From Marasmius tenuissimus (taxonomy: Eukaryota; Basidiomycota; Agaricomycetes; Agaricales; Marasmiaceae): a stretch of 64,000 bases of DNA. The notes beneath the pieces are model-generated. The model ran no database searches. It had not been told where the DNA came from and saw only the letters and a program-made list of their open reading frames with translations. The stretch lies in assembly GCA_029532415.1 (NCBI GenBank), contig JAQOTA010000037.1:161257-225256 (forward strand), written 5' to 3'. Each line of letters opens with the position of its first letter. The first letter of the stretch is position 1. A program made the position numbers and the translations under genes. This document shows, one piece after another, positions 1 through 10,591 of the stretch.

Positions 1-396
1 TGGGACGACATCGCCCTCCTCTCGTCTCTCGCGGCTCGCATTGGCTGATCCATGGGAATTGGATATCTGTATCCTCGTCGACGACACCATTTCCGCTCCC
101 ACATTCAGTTCCATCATTGATCAACCAGTGCGTGGGCAATCCTTGCCTGGCCTGACGAGATCTCACCCCTCCTCTGGCATCACTATCTGCATTCGCCATA
201 CCTACGCCATCGCAACGTGTTCCCCTGCCAGCAGCAAAGTCATCTCCGCCATCCTCTCTGACCCTCCTTCCAACATTAACCGGCTCCTTATCAGTCTGTC
301 TTTCATAATCATCATCTTCCATTTGTCAAGCTCAGAGGCTTCGCAACCAACCATCGCGGAAATTTCTGCCTTTGTGGCATCCTCAACACCCTGGTC
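1..396. repeat. Duplicated 5' flank of NACHT gene copy 1
   Basis: This stretch is nearly identical to 28,031-28,425 and similar to about 13,080-13,529, so it is the shared upstream region of the three NACHT copies. It is rich in CT tracts, as fungal promoters often are. I see no clear TATA box. An open frame crosses it in two copies, but copy 3 has a one-base deletion in a CCAACC run near 28,380 that breaks the frame, so I do not treat it as coding. Confidence 0.6.
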
Positions 397-3188
397 ATGA
401 ACACGGACATACACAACCACCAAACTGGCTCGGGCCTGCAGAATAACAACAACGCTGCCGGCACCCAGAACGTTGACGTCAGCTTTGCAAACAGCTTCAA
501 CACAACTATCGAACCTCGTGAGTTGCTAGCTTTTCGTTCCCGTCGAATATGAAGATGACCATGGGTATGTTGGTGTAGCACGCAGACTCAAAGCTCTTTG
601 GGACGCAATCGCGGGAGTCGGAGCTTCACATGACGCAGAGCAGCAGTATTTGCGGGGGAATGTCTTCCTGGAACTCGCGAGGAAGTTATCAGGATCATCT
701 GGGAGTGGATCCTGTCCAACGGAAGGGAGTTTCCTATTTGTTGGCTTGCGGGAACTGCAGGTGTCGGGAAAACCGCCATCGCCATAACCATTGCTAAAAA
801 ATGTGCAAAAGAACACCGTCTGGCCTCCTCGTTCTTCTTTTTCCGATCCGACCCAAGACGAAACAATCCCTCAGCTCTCGTACTCACCATCGCACATGGT
901 CTTGTCGTAAAGAGTCCGTCTTGTCGAACTTCGATCAACCGGAGGATCACGGACGACCCGACAATCCTAGAAGCTCAGATGGAGGAACAATTCTGGGAAC
1001 TCGTCCTGAAGCCGTACGGACGCCAGACATTTCTTCCACCCCAAAGATTCCAACAACCATCCTTTCGCCAGAGATGGTCGGGGCGTATACGGAAGCTCCT
1101 GGGAAAAGAGGCCCCCAACTTGGTCATCATAGATGGCCTGGATGAATGCGGCGACGAACGAACCCAGAAACGCATCCTCTCCATGATCCAATCCGCGTTT
1201 CACGGCTCGTCCCATTCTTCATTGCGCTTCCTGATTTGCAGCCGTCCAGAAGCATGGCTTCAGGAAGCCTTCACTGCCAATCCTCTCTCCAGGCTCTCGA
1301 AGTCTATATTATTGAACAAAGAGTTCAGACCCGCGGAAGATATCATGAAGTTCTACCGCCATCAGTTTCAGGAGATTGTCAGCGACCCCAAATACAACCA
1401 AGTCTGGTTTACAAATCCCTGGCCTACGGAGGAGGTGCTTGAGACTCTAGTCAACAATTCTTGCAGCCAATTTGTCTATGCAGCAACCGTTTCCAGATTC
1501 ATTGCAGACACTGATGATCACCCGGTGGATCAGCTTCGCCTCGTTCTCAAAAGTACTCCAAACATTCAACCAGGAGCATCACCCTACGAGGCACTCGACA
1601 CATTGTATAATGTTATACTTACAGCCAACCGTAACCCTGACAAAGTTCACGCCATCCTTGCAGCCGTTGTTGTCCTTCCGGAGTTGAGGTTGTATGGTAT
1701 CCACCCAACCCCAGAATTGATCGAGTTGGTGCTGGGTCTGCCCTCCGGACAAGTAGCTTTGAGATTACGAGGGATGCACTCTGTGCTGAACATCGGTGGT
1801 CGGGATGATAAGATTACCGTACACCACACATCGTTCAGGGAGTATCTGCTTGACCGAAATAGGTCGCGCAATTTCCACATCGACGTCGACACCCAGAAGT
1901 ATGCGATCGCGCGACAGTGGCTCCAGAACCTGACAACCAGTAAAGTGCTGACTTACAGGTATGAATACCCTTATCCTCTATTCTGCTCTCTCATGGGTAC
2001 TGAACTTCTTTTTTGCGTGCATTGATAGCCCCAGTCAACTCTATTCCAAAGGAACTGAGGCCTTCTTCTACAAATGGATTCAGCTCTGCACGTCGACTCC
2101 CAAACCATCTCGGGGTCTATTGGATGACCTGTGGAATGTCAACATTGCCTCCGCATGTCTGTGGAACTCGGACTGGGGCAAGTTATTCAAGGAACTGGTA
2201 CCATGGGTGAGGAAGTATGTGAGTCTGGCCAAATGCTTCCCTCGCTTCCTTGCACCCGCTTTTATGCTTACATGTATTTATGACCAGGATGGCCCTGAAA
2301 TCTGCGAAAGCAAGGACAAGAAGGAAGCAGCAGAAAACTACTCAAAGGCCGGCGAGAATACCCTTCTCGAGGCCAATAGTCATTCATCTTGCGATAACGG
2401 CCGATGTCAGGTCAAAGTTCATAGGATGGTCAAGGACGAAGAGGGCCTCGATCTTGTGCAGCGTCTTGTGCACAAGTTCCAGAACCGCCCCGGATGTTTT
2501 CATCTTGAATGCCCCCCGGGTGTGACTCTGCGAAGGAACGTCGTGAATTACCTTGTTATCTTTGCTACCGGATGTCGATACTGTCTTGACCAGGTTCAGT
2601 CAGAGCCCACTGATGTTGACAATGTGCGCCTCACAGACTGCCACTGTGATCTCTCTGGAGGGAGGGAGTCAAGCGATCCAGGGCACCTTGCATACCGAGA
2701 AGGTTGTAGGCAGGTTGTCAAGGCCTACGTCTCCCTTTTTGAGGAGCTTGCCCAGCGTGGTGCTGAAGGCAGTGAGGCCAATCAACACTTGAGGCAGGGC
2801 TTTGTGAATATGGTGGCTTCGTCACTACTCAAACACTGTTGTCTTGATCAGGAGCTGCTTTTGCTCTGCCGGACGTTCTTTGGGCTTGCAAAAGGGTGCT
2901 TGATGATGGGGTTTCGTTATGTGAATCTTGAGAAACTAAAGGAAGGAAGGAAGAATATGCTCAGGTGGATTAAGGTGAGTATGGTCTTTCTAGGTTCTAA
3001 TCCCCCCTCATCCTTATATTGTACCACAATTGATGCTTTTTCTTTGACAGACCTTCCCAGACAGCTTTGCTGAAGAAGGCAAAGCCTTGAAAGCACAGGT
3101 TTGTGCTTTGCCTTGGAAGCAGTGGGCACGAAATCATGGTAGATCATGGGAAGATTCAGATGACTCAGACAATCTGCTTGAGTCATGA
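397..3188 (+). pseudogene. NACHT-domain NTPase (fungal NLR-like), copy 1, frameshifted
   Basis: This is the first of three paralogous NACHT NTPase genes, a class of STAND ATPases that in fungi act in non-self recognition and programmed cell death. Exon 1 (397-517) gives a short Asn/Gly-rich N-terminus; a GT-AG intron follows (518-578). Downstream come the NACHT lead-in (LKALWDAIAGVGASHD), a P-loop (GTAGVGKTAIA) and Walker B (LVIIDGLDECGD). Further exons are joined by introns near 1967-2026, 2215-2288 and 2974-3050, and the frame ends at TGA 3186-3188. At 653-660 copy 1 reads C followed by five G, while copies 2 and 3 have six. This -1 change throws the frame just before the P-loop, so translation from 397 would stop early. 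The rest is well preserved, so the break is recent or an assembly error. The C-terminal 350 or so residues are Cys/His-rich and match no repeat type (WD40, ANK, TPR) that I recognise. Confidence 0.8.
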
Positions 3189-3597
3189 TTTGGCTTGGTG
3201 GAGGAAGGTATGGCAACCACACAGTGCATATGATGGCTTTGAAGCAAGCTTTGGCGCTGACTTGTCTCCTTGATAGATATTCCTACCTTGGTTGTGACTG
3301 TGGACGACCGGTAATGACAATACACTTGCCTGAACAACGGCGGTGGGGCCACTTCACTTGACGGTACGACCTTCCTCGACGTGTACTTTGGCTTAGTGGT
3401 GCCAAGGCAAGCCCAGGCGGTCGACCACGAGAAATCCGACGAACATTGTTAATCAAGTAGTACATAAACGTGCCTTGTAATCTGTGTCTTCTGCGATATA
3501 TAAGTGCCTGTAAATGAATTGCTTGACTAATGGGCCTCCCCTCTTGCTAGTTGCTGCGCTTGGAGACGATGCGAAACACGGTCACCGCTCGTACTCA
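3189..3597. repeat. Duplicated spacer between NACHT and GH16 relic, unit 1
   Basis: The sequence after the NACHT stop is repeated after the other two copies (about 16,358-16,790 and 32,868-33,285). A block at 3276-3470 keeps exon-like similarity among all three, but no frame stays open across copies. It may be the wreck of upstream exons of the GH16 relic that follows; I could not align it to GH16. I see no other gene. Confidence 0.45.
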
Positions 3598-4082
3598 CCT
3601 TTCCCTCTATCTACTGCGTCAACGTGCCTGGTACTCCCTCCAATCGCAATACAGATAGAGTCTACGCTGGACTGATTGATGGCGATGGGATTGCTGTGTG
3701 GTTTTCCCTCCGTGGGTTGACTCTGGCGGACATTGAGGCTGAGACACCGGTAGTAGTACCGTTGACGTGGGATACGGGAAGATGTTCTTTAACAACCGGG
3801 CCAATATCTTCAGTGACCACCGTACTGTGTAAAACACCGTGCTTCATGTCATTAAGAGATCAATTTAATGAATGTCAAGTGGTGACTGGGCAGGAGGGTA
3901 TGGAACAACATTGTTTGCAACTTGCGAAGACTTCTGAGTATGTCTGGAATAACGGTGGAGGCACGTCCGAAGCTCGTGAGTCGAATTCTCGATCTTCCGG
4001 AGTCCCCACCTCTCCGACAACGCCTTTTATCAACAGACGTCACCGGGCAGTCAAATCCGTCGAGATCCACCAACAAAAGTGA
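3598..4082 (+). pseudogene. GH16 glucanase 3' relic, unit 1
   Basis: This is a decayed C-terminal part of a GH16 glycoside hydrolase (endo-beta-1,3(4)-glucanase type). Recognisable pieces are VYAGLIDGDGIAVWF, ADIEAETP, EYVWNNGGG and a terminal VKSVEIHQQ, which match VYAGLIDSDGIAVWF, EYVRNNGG and VKSVKIYQR of the longer GH16 genes at 10,592 and 24,902. The catalytic region (EFDIFE) is missing, and the segment matching GDWAGGVWNN is out of frame. The relic lies directly downstream of NACHT copy 1, and equivalent relics follow copies 2 and 3, so truncation came before the array was amplified. Confidence 0.65.
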
Positions 4083-5590
4083 GAAGACCATCCAGATATT
4101 CTCATCCTTTGCCCTGCACCACCACATACTATTTACTCCCTCGGACGGACCACGATTCTGATGGAGCGGGGATTTATCAAATCTCTTCGTAACTGTATAC
4201 TATTCTGCCCGGGCTCGGTATACTTTCAATTCACCAATTCGTAGGAGATGAAAGAAAACATGAGCTCCGAATTGTATCTGAAACTGCAAGGCCGATAGTC
4301 TTACATAAAGTGATTTGCTAGTGTATGGTCCAACAAAGATCTCGGTGGTATTCAAGAATGCCCTGCCCGACGTTATGCGACTGTGAGCATATAGAGCCTT
4401 CCGCTTTGCTAAGAATCCAACGATGCGAGGGAGGTGGAAGATAGCTATCGAATTCAACCACTGCGGTCGGAAGCGAATCGAAGGCGTGGAGATGGACCAC
4501 AGGCTTCGATCTAATCTGTTTGTGGTGAAGTCGTGGATCATGGTCGTCCCAGAATATAGACGAGTTGCGTCGTTTCCAGATGATACGATTCAATATGGCA
4601 GGGACGGTCTGGCTCTCCCAGAAGACGGGCATTCGAGTACTTGGCCCTTCTTTAGTGCCTAACTTTGATCACCGACAGTATCCTCTCCATGTTCAGATAT
4701 ATCCGGCTTTGCTGCCCTTCTGGATTCGCCCCCGGGCTGCATCGAGCTCCTTTTGACGGATCACCTGGTAGCAAAACGAGGGTGCCTTTCAATGGTTTCC
4801 AACGATATCCGGCTTGTGCAATGCTGAATGTTGGTAGTAGTGTAGGGACGGCAGCAAAAAGGAATGGATGAACTTGCAAGGTGCGACGAATCCAGTGGAT
4901 TGCAAAACGTGAATGAGCGGTGCCGGTTGAAGCTTGTAGTGTTACGTTATTGGAAGCAGAGTCCCAGTTGAGACCATACTTGTCAGAGTTTCAGCGAGAG
5001 AGAGATGAAGCTGAAGAGAGGGTATAATCTCTCTGTCAAGCTCATCTTGAAGGGGCACCCATTCATTATCGACGTCAGGACCGTCAACACACCGAAAACA
5101 CGTTTTCGTGGTGGGTCGAGGACTCGCCAGTACTTGCTGCACAAGCTTTCCCATGTTCCCGCCTCCAACCCCCACTTTGAACTCCTGATTTAAAATCGTG
5201 AGGCTCTTCCCGACTGTTCCTCGCTGGTATGGGTCCCAACCAGAGCCAGTGAAATTACCCCCAGTTATCACCACAGCTGACGTTTGAGCACTGAAGTACT
5301 GATCGCGAGGGGGAAATGAATAACCGACTTAGTTTTCGCCGAGAAAGCTGCCATCCGTTCGGTGAACAATGGCGTCAGTATTCAATGTCACTCGCCATTT
5401 GAGTACGACGAGCTCTATGTCTTCCTATCGGTCGCCTCCACCATCTTACCGACAGAATCAGCTACTTACTCCACCATCGAGGATCTCGCAATCCACTAAT
5501 GTATCCCCAGTGCATGACATCTTTTGGGGATGCTTATAGTGGCCATGGCCCAGCTTCTGGCGCAATCCCTAATCCTCCTCACACATAAGG
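4083..5590. repeat. Non-coding interval with interspersed repeat family A, copy 1
   Basis: I see no gene here. The part at about 4430-4990 belongs to a repeat found again at about 8460-8900 and about 22,640-23,245; all share recognisable stretches such as the one around ATACCCGGCGTAT/ATATCCGGCTTGT. Short open frames on either strand are not conserved between copies. The 5000-5590 part is absent from unit 2, where the GH16 relic is joined straight to the counterpart of position 5590. Confidence 0.5.
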
Positions 5591-8340
5591 AAACCAGCGT
5601 CCGGGAAAGGGGTTCAGAGGAGGCTGAATGTGGGGGTCGGATGACAACGAACCTTCCAAGCGTCCCAGGCTGCAGCGTTAGCTCTATGTTTGGTGGGATA
5701 TACCGACATCTAGATCTAGCAATGACGACGAGTTCAGGAGATGCCCTCTTGCCGCAAAAGAAAACTTACTTAACTAACATGTGGCCAGCAGTCGCCTGAG
5801 AGGCTGTAATCGTGATCTGGGCGGAAATATCGTCTCAATCACTCGCTGCATGTAACGTAGTTGATTCCCAGTGATATTCAATGCAAACGTGGGTTATCAA
5901 CATCTAGCACAGGAGAGACAGAGTTTCCTCTGACCACGAATGGTTCGAGTCCACAAACGCAAAACACCACAACGAAGGGGGTAAATCGCAGAAGTAACAG
6001 CGAAATGAAAGGGCACGGAAAACCCAAACCAGGCGCGTCGGTACTCATGCTAGAACTAGCATGAGTACCTAACAATCTGGAAGCTGGCCTCGGAAGGAAA
6101 TCTGTCGCTCCAAAAACCGTTCTCCGAAAGTCCCGTTCAGGAACGCGAATGTTCATCGAGCACACCAATACCTATAGGCAACACACGAAACCGACCCAAC
6201 TCCAATTGACCGGCTCCGTTTCACGACGACACGGGCATGTTGAGTAACGTTAATCTAGATGTGTGATGCAACTCTGATTGACACTGCCTCTAACCTTTGA
6301 CAAAGGACGAGCCCGCCAGCCCCCCAGGACGCTATCGATGCCGACCCCGAATAACCTATGTTCCAAGGCACGGGTCGACATCAAGCCAAATCCCCGTGGG
6401 TACCGTTTCGGCATGAGGAGAAAAGCCCAAAGAAGAGGTACGCAGGTTTTCGAGTCGATCGTGCTTCCGGAGAGTCGTTGTCCAACAGAAGGAGAGTGTC
6501 GAAGACGCTCTGAATGTCACCACATCAATCTGGGCTCGAAGAACGCTGAGGCGGATGGAAAGACGAAAAGGTGAGAGAAAAAGTGGGCCCGAGTCGAGGT
6601 CGAGGTGCCGATTGAGTGCGTGGGCGTAGAACGCAAAGTTGGAGATAGACAAAGACCGTCGCGACGATACGGTAGAGGCGGGACAACGTAGAGTGAGCAA
6701 AGGAGAAGGAAGGGCGGTAGCAACAAAATCAAAACTCACGACAGCGGGTTCGAAAGCCTCCGTGAACCCTGGCCATCACTTGTGTCGCAATCTCCCCAAA
6801 GCTGAGGCTCACGCCTCTCTGATTGAGCGGTGCTGGGTTTGGCGACCATAGTCAAGTGCCGAAAATGCTTGTAAAGTTCGCGTGGTTGCAAACTCTCAAG
6901 CCTGCTGGACCAACAGAGCCAAAAGAGCGATGTCCGCAGGGTTGTCGAGGTCGTAGTATTGATGGGTGTCAATGTAGAAGAGAAGAGACTATTGTTCTGA
7001 TACGACCGATGAGATCTCCGCGCGAGCTACACAGCGAGGACATTCGAAGTTGTCATATCTTTGTACAAGAACTGCTGTATTAGATGTGGTGGGCCGTTAC
7101 ATATACAGATTCAGAAACAACCTACAGGGAGAAACACAGAAAGCGAGCGAGTCGGCCATGCGTGCTACCAAGTCCAAGACGAGCGGTGGGATAGACAATC
7201 AATGGTCTGGATTTTGGTCCATCACGTTGTTCTCACTGTCGTGAGCATCGCCTTCGTCGCCATTGCGGCGGAGTGAGTGATTGAATTGCCATGCGACTCT
7301 AAAGTTCCAGATCGTGAGCATTTCCAAGTGATCTCAATGCGCAGAACACTCACTCTCTGGGCCCATTGAGCGCTCATAAAGCCAACCAATCGATGCGACC
7401 AATCATAGTTGCAGTACTCGGTACGGCGGTTCTTGAGAGCATCGAGACTTTTGCAAAGAAAAGTCTTTCTCCGCATCCAAACCTAGCCGAAACCTCCAGA
7501 ATCGACACTAACCCTTCCTTCCACAACACCTTCATCCACCTCCTGGCCACAGTCACAAACCGACTCCTGCCAACCGGCAACGGTGTCTCGGGAGAGCTTC
7601 TGTCGTCTCCAAAGTTCAACCCACCTCGATCTCTCCATCTTTGCGATGTACATGGCAATCTTGATCATGCCAGACTTTGGGAGCTCGCGGCGAAAAACAC
7701 CGGATTGAGAGATGGAATCGCATTTACCATGGAGGGTGAATTGTATGGATTACAGGCTCTCGATAGTTAATCATTCTGAGGCAGCCGGTGCAAGGATGTG
7801 TGATTGTAACGTCCCATGAGCCTGAGAGTTCCAGCGAACATTTTGGGTACGAGATGAGTGTGAAAAGTCGAGGATAGGTTTGGCCGCAGATTTGGGAGAT
7901 CGAGGGTGCGGTCGAATAGTTGATCCGCCCGTCGGAACCTCCAAGTTGGTTGTCTGTAGGATTTGAATCAGTCAGAGACGCTTCTGTGGTGAGTTGACTG
8001 GATGACCACTGACCTTGTTCACGACCAGAGACGTTCGACTACTTCCTTGTAGGTATTCGTGACACTCAACAGCCCCAAAATCGATCATCGCCAAAGGAGA
8101 ATCCACCACTGAAAACTCCGAATGTTGGATATGGGCCGTTTCTGTTCTTGGTTAGATCTGTCGTTTCCCCTCGTAGTCGGTGGATATGAACCCGATTTAC
8201 AACTGTAGTGAGGGCGACGTGCAACGCGTGCCGGCGACTGTGCGAGGGTGGCGGGCGACAACGCCGTTGAAGGAGCCGAGAAAATGTTGATTGAGGATGG
8301 ATCGAAAACAACGAAAATCTGTCATTCGAAGGGAGATCTG
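5590..8340. repeat. Duplicated decayed block D, copy 1
   Basis: This segment is paralogous over its length to about 17,160-19,830 in the next unit. Examples are the stretch around 5860-6180 with 17,370-17,700, and the one around 7780-7870 with 19,210-19,320. Both copies carry scattered stops and indels and no frame survives in both. It therefore looks like an ancient, probably once protein-coding region that was duplicated after or during decay. I could not recognise the parent gene. Confidence 0.55.
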
Positions 8341-8459
8341 AGCGCTGAATGTGTCTTTGACACGAGAAGGTGGTGAAGTTGCATAATCATGAGTTTTCCA
8401 GAGATGCTGGCGAGGAAGTGATATTAGATAAGGCAATTCGTGTCGTCCACAGATGGGTC

Positions 8460-8900
8460 GGTTAACGTGACCCGGGGAAGAACGTTCTGTATCTTCCAGA
8501 AAACTGGTATCCAAGTGTTCGGCACTCTTTGTCATCGTCACTGACGATACCTTCTTCAATCTGAAGTTCGTCTAGTTCTGTTGACCTTCTGGCTTCGCCC
8601 TCGAGCAGCATGAGCATCGGACTTCTGTATGCATCATCCTCGAGCTCTTGATGTGTTGCCTGGTAATGGAACGAGTACACCTTCAAAAGTATCCAACAAT
8701 ACCCGGCGTATACAACGCGGAATGCTGGAAGCGGTGTAGGGGACGGCGGGGAGAAGAAATGGATGGACAAGCAGGGTGCGACGAATCCGGTGGATTGCAA
8801 GACGTGGATGAGCAATGCCAGTTAATGCGTCGATAGGTCCTGTAAGCAACGTTGTCGTCGGAAACAGAGTCAGTTCGAAACCATGTCTGTCAGAGTGTCA
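8460..8900. repeat. Interspersed repeat family A, copy 2
   Basis: This is related to about 4430-4990 and about 22,640-23,245. Open frames of roughly 70-115 codons lie on the minus strand but differ between copies, so I do not call a gene. It starts the longer block (8460-12,790) that matches 22,890-27,060 and includes the long GH16 gene. Confidence 0.45.
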
Positions 8901-9666
8901 GCGAGAAAGATATGAAGCTAAAGAGATGACCACGTACTGGTCATGTTCATCATCTCGCTGTCCGCATCTGTGCTCTGCAGCTGCCATGGTGTGCCATAAC
9001 CTTGAATTCTGTTGACCGCTCTCGCTATCTGGCCCTTTCATGAAATCTCTTCGAGCTATTTCTCTTCCTCTGTATCCTTCCCAACACATACATGAATGTT
9101 GTCGGAGGATCAGACCGCCCGAGCACTTCATTTGTGAGATGAATGACAGGTAATGCGACTATCGCATGGGGTTTGTATGAGATAGTCCCTGAGTTGAGGA
9201 AAGGGTGATGAGCGCAGACCAACGGAAGACGGGGAAGAAACATACCTTGGAAATTGCATCTGAACTGATTTGTAGAACCGACGGTCTTGAGGATACCCAT
9301 GAGAATCATTGAGAGACTTTTAAAGATGGATTGACGACGTTGGTTGCTGTGTTCTCAATTTGTTTGGTAGGCCGAGTCTTCGTCGACTTCTTTCTGGGGA
9401 CGTTTGCCTACGCCCTTCATCCTCGTGCGACGTTCCCCATCCCTATGCCAATTCTCATGATTTTGGTTCGGAGTCTTCCTGTGTCAACCATCACTTGGTG
9501 ACCGGTACTTCCATTGGTGCGACAGCTTGGGGTGAATATGGGTTGGGACAGTTTGAGGAAGAACTTACCCGTGTGAGAGGTTTTCAGTTTGAATGGTTTT
9601 CTACCAGTCTCGACACACGGGATTTCCTCAGTATAACACTGGAGAAAGAGAATGGGATCGAGTGGT

Positions 9667-9860
9667 GAGTGGACCACTTTCAAACGGAGGTGAATTGTCG
9701 AGAACGCGGGTGTTGGAGAAAGACCCGCGTCGCGTCTAACAAGCGCCCACAATCTCGAACTCGGACCATCATCAACAAACACAACAAGCAAAGCCCATCC
9801 GCGAGCCTCAAACATCTCCAAGTCTTCCAGCCGCCAAAATACCATCGACGTGCAAATTGA
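9667..9860. repeat. Interspersed repeat R, copy 1
   Basis: A segment of about 200 bp marked by ACTCGGACCATCATCAAC and the preceding GAGAACGCGGG recurs at about 12,760-12,965, 24,005-24,190 and 26,990-27,095. One copy therefore lies upstream and one downstream of each long GH16 gene. It has no clear terminal repeats. Confidence 0.55.
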
Positions 9861-10527
9861 GGGATTCAGCGGACGAGAGGAGGTTGGGGATGGATTATGA
9901 GTTAACATCTTTCTCCCATCTCTCGCCGCTCGCTTTAACCCGATCTATGGTAGTCGGATCCACCTCAACGACAACGACTCCACTCCTGCATCGAATCCTG
10001 CGAAGGTGCCTCTCAACTCGTCATATTCGTGAATGGTTTTCGCTTCGGAGCTGGAGGAGAACCACCGACGCCCAGTAATCAGCAAAGAAGTTGTCGGATA
10101 CTTGGTATTCTCGATGTGGTTTGGGGCAAATTGATCCAGGTGCGTTTTTTCATCGACCATCTGGGGATTGATTTGTTGACCTTGCCTTCGCAGTTTCCCT
10201 CGGAGACTCCACTCCCTCCACCGACTCGATGCCCCGTGTTTACTCGTTCTCTCCCCTCCCAGCCCATGACATCCATTGATGAATCCTGAACATCACACAC
10301 GCCCGCCTCTCTTCACCGTCTCTCGTTTGTTCTCCTCTCCTCCAATCGCCGACGCTCTGCAACAGCTTTCAACGCCACTTTTCACTCCTCCAAGTTGCCC
10401 TTGAGCCCACTTGGCTCATTCAATCACCGACGGCGTCCTCATTGCAGTTGACTCGGCATTCCTTGGTCAATCGTTACCTACGTCGGACTCACTTACGACC
10501 TTTACCTCCCCGTCACTACGATTATCC
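9861..10527. other. Upstream region of GH16 copy 1
   Basis: This non-coding stretch is highly similar to about 24,195-24,837 upstream of GH16 copy 2. It contains CT-rich tracts and ends in a TATA-like box about 60 bp before the start codon. No gene is seen. Confidence 0.5.
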
Positions 10528-10533
10528 TATAAA
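10528..10533 (+). promoter_or_regulatory. TATA-like box of GH16 copy 1
   Basis: TATAAA lies about 60 bp before the ATG at 10592. The same motif is kept at the same distance before GH16 copy 2 (24838-24843), which supports a shared core promoter. Confidence 0.45.
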
Positions 10534-10591
10534 CCCCTCTAGCGAGGACCCCAAGTCGATCCCTTAACGAACATTCAACACACACGCCATC

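Noticed and set aside
41..400. Open frame upstream of NACHT copy 1 as a separate gene
   Set aside because: The matching stretch before copy 3 has a one-base deletion near 28,380 that breaks it, and copy 2 differs in frame and length. It is better seen as shared 5' flank.
3276..3470. Separate small gene after each NACHT copy
   Set aside because: The three copies share sequence but not an open frame, so I list it as a duplicated spacer.
8066..8311. Minus-strand coding gene in block D
   Set aside because: The frame is short and its counterpart near 19,560-19,830 is disrupted, so there is no sign of selection for a protein.
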